Positions 63,741 to 64,000 of a stretch of 64,000 nucleotides of DNA are shown here, in pieces. The position numbers and the translations under genes are program-made. Within the stretch, counting starts at the first letter, position 1. The number at the start of each line of letters is the position of its first letter. The stretch is from NCBI GenBank assembly GCA_008828725.1, contig MEHQ01003762.1, positions 1,066,331 through 1,130,330 of the forward strand, read 5' to 3'. The notes under the pieces were generated by a model. The model had not been told where the DNA came from, ran no database searches, and saw only the letters and a program-made list of their open reading frames with translations. Origin of the DNA: Saccharina japonica (lineage: Eukaryota; Sar; Phaeophyceae; Laminariales; Laminariaceae).

Positions 63741-64000
63741 TTCTTGTCTGCCATTTGTCGATGTTGTTGGTCATAGCGATGGTAGCGGATGAGAGTCAAG
63801 AAATTTGGAACATTTCGTGCGAGGATTTTGACGGCAGCCACTAGGGTGGAGTATGTTAAGGGTGTGTTGGCGTGAGTCCGTAACGACCGTACACCGGACC
63901 CACCTTGACTGGTCGGTCACGTCTAAAATGTACTCCAGACATATGGCGTTCAACGCCGTATTCACGGACTGCACGTTGACCCAGTGGGATGTTTGTCGCC
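63741..64000. other. Window end, unassigned
   Basis: May belong to the degraded LINE, but no conserved RT motif could be read in any frame. Confidence 0.3.

Overview
This is a eukaryotic nuclear window. Genes are split into short exons by introns of about 0.4 to 4 kb with GT-AG and GC-AG borders. Intergenic and intronic DNA is packed with minisatellites, MITE-like inverted-repeat elements, hAT-type elements and a decayed LINE reverse transcriptase. Spliceosomal genes, Ala/Ser/Gly-rich insertions in proteins, CAG runs and a LINE RT of this style suggest a stramenopile alga, most likely a brown alga. That taxon is an inference from style and was not tested.

Two protein genes can be reconstructed. 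(1) On the minus strand, about 7.69-15.24 kb, is an eIF4A-III (DEAD-box exon-junction-complex helicase) gene. Seven phase-compatible exons run from the N-terminal acidic stretch to motif IV. The C-terminal third (motifs V and VI) is not found in the remaining 7.7 kb, so it lies beyond position 1 or is lost. (2) On the plus strand, about 19.36-47.51 kb, is a CocE/NonD (peptidase S15-like) serine hydrolase with a predicted N-terminal membrane anchor. I placed 20 exons whose phases all fit. They sum to 4317 nt (1438 residues plus stop), with the Ser, Asp and His of the triad visible and three large low-complexity insertions.

Layout: 1-1.1 kb, dispersed repeat and a 24-bp minisatellite; 1.14-6.25 kb, 14 tandem foldback units; 6.3-15.8 kb, eIF4A-III with repeat-filled introns; 15.8-19.3 kb, inverted-repeat elements and the 5' flank of gene 2; 19.4-47.5 kb, the hydrolase gene, whose introns hold two hAT-like elements, a long-TIR element and several MITE families; 47.5-51.6 kb, MITEs, minisatellites and a tRNA-like sequence; 51.8-52.8 kb, duplicated exon-like fragments around an assembly N; 53-56.2 kb, tandem duplications and AT/CCGGTT-rich repeats; 56.19-62.50 kb, one 6.3-kb hAT-type composite with a perfect 8-bp target duplication and several nested elements; 62.9-63.7 kb, a LINE RT pseudogene on the minus strand.

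The two genes are divergently oriented and have no evident functional link. The main biological interest is the genome architecture: tandem duplication of splice junctions inside introns, a tandem array of long hairpins beside a gene, and nested transposons with readable target-site duplications.
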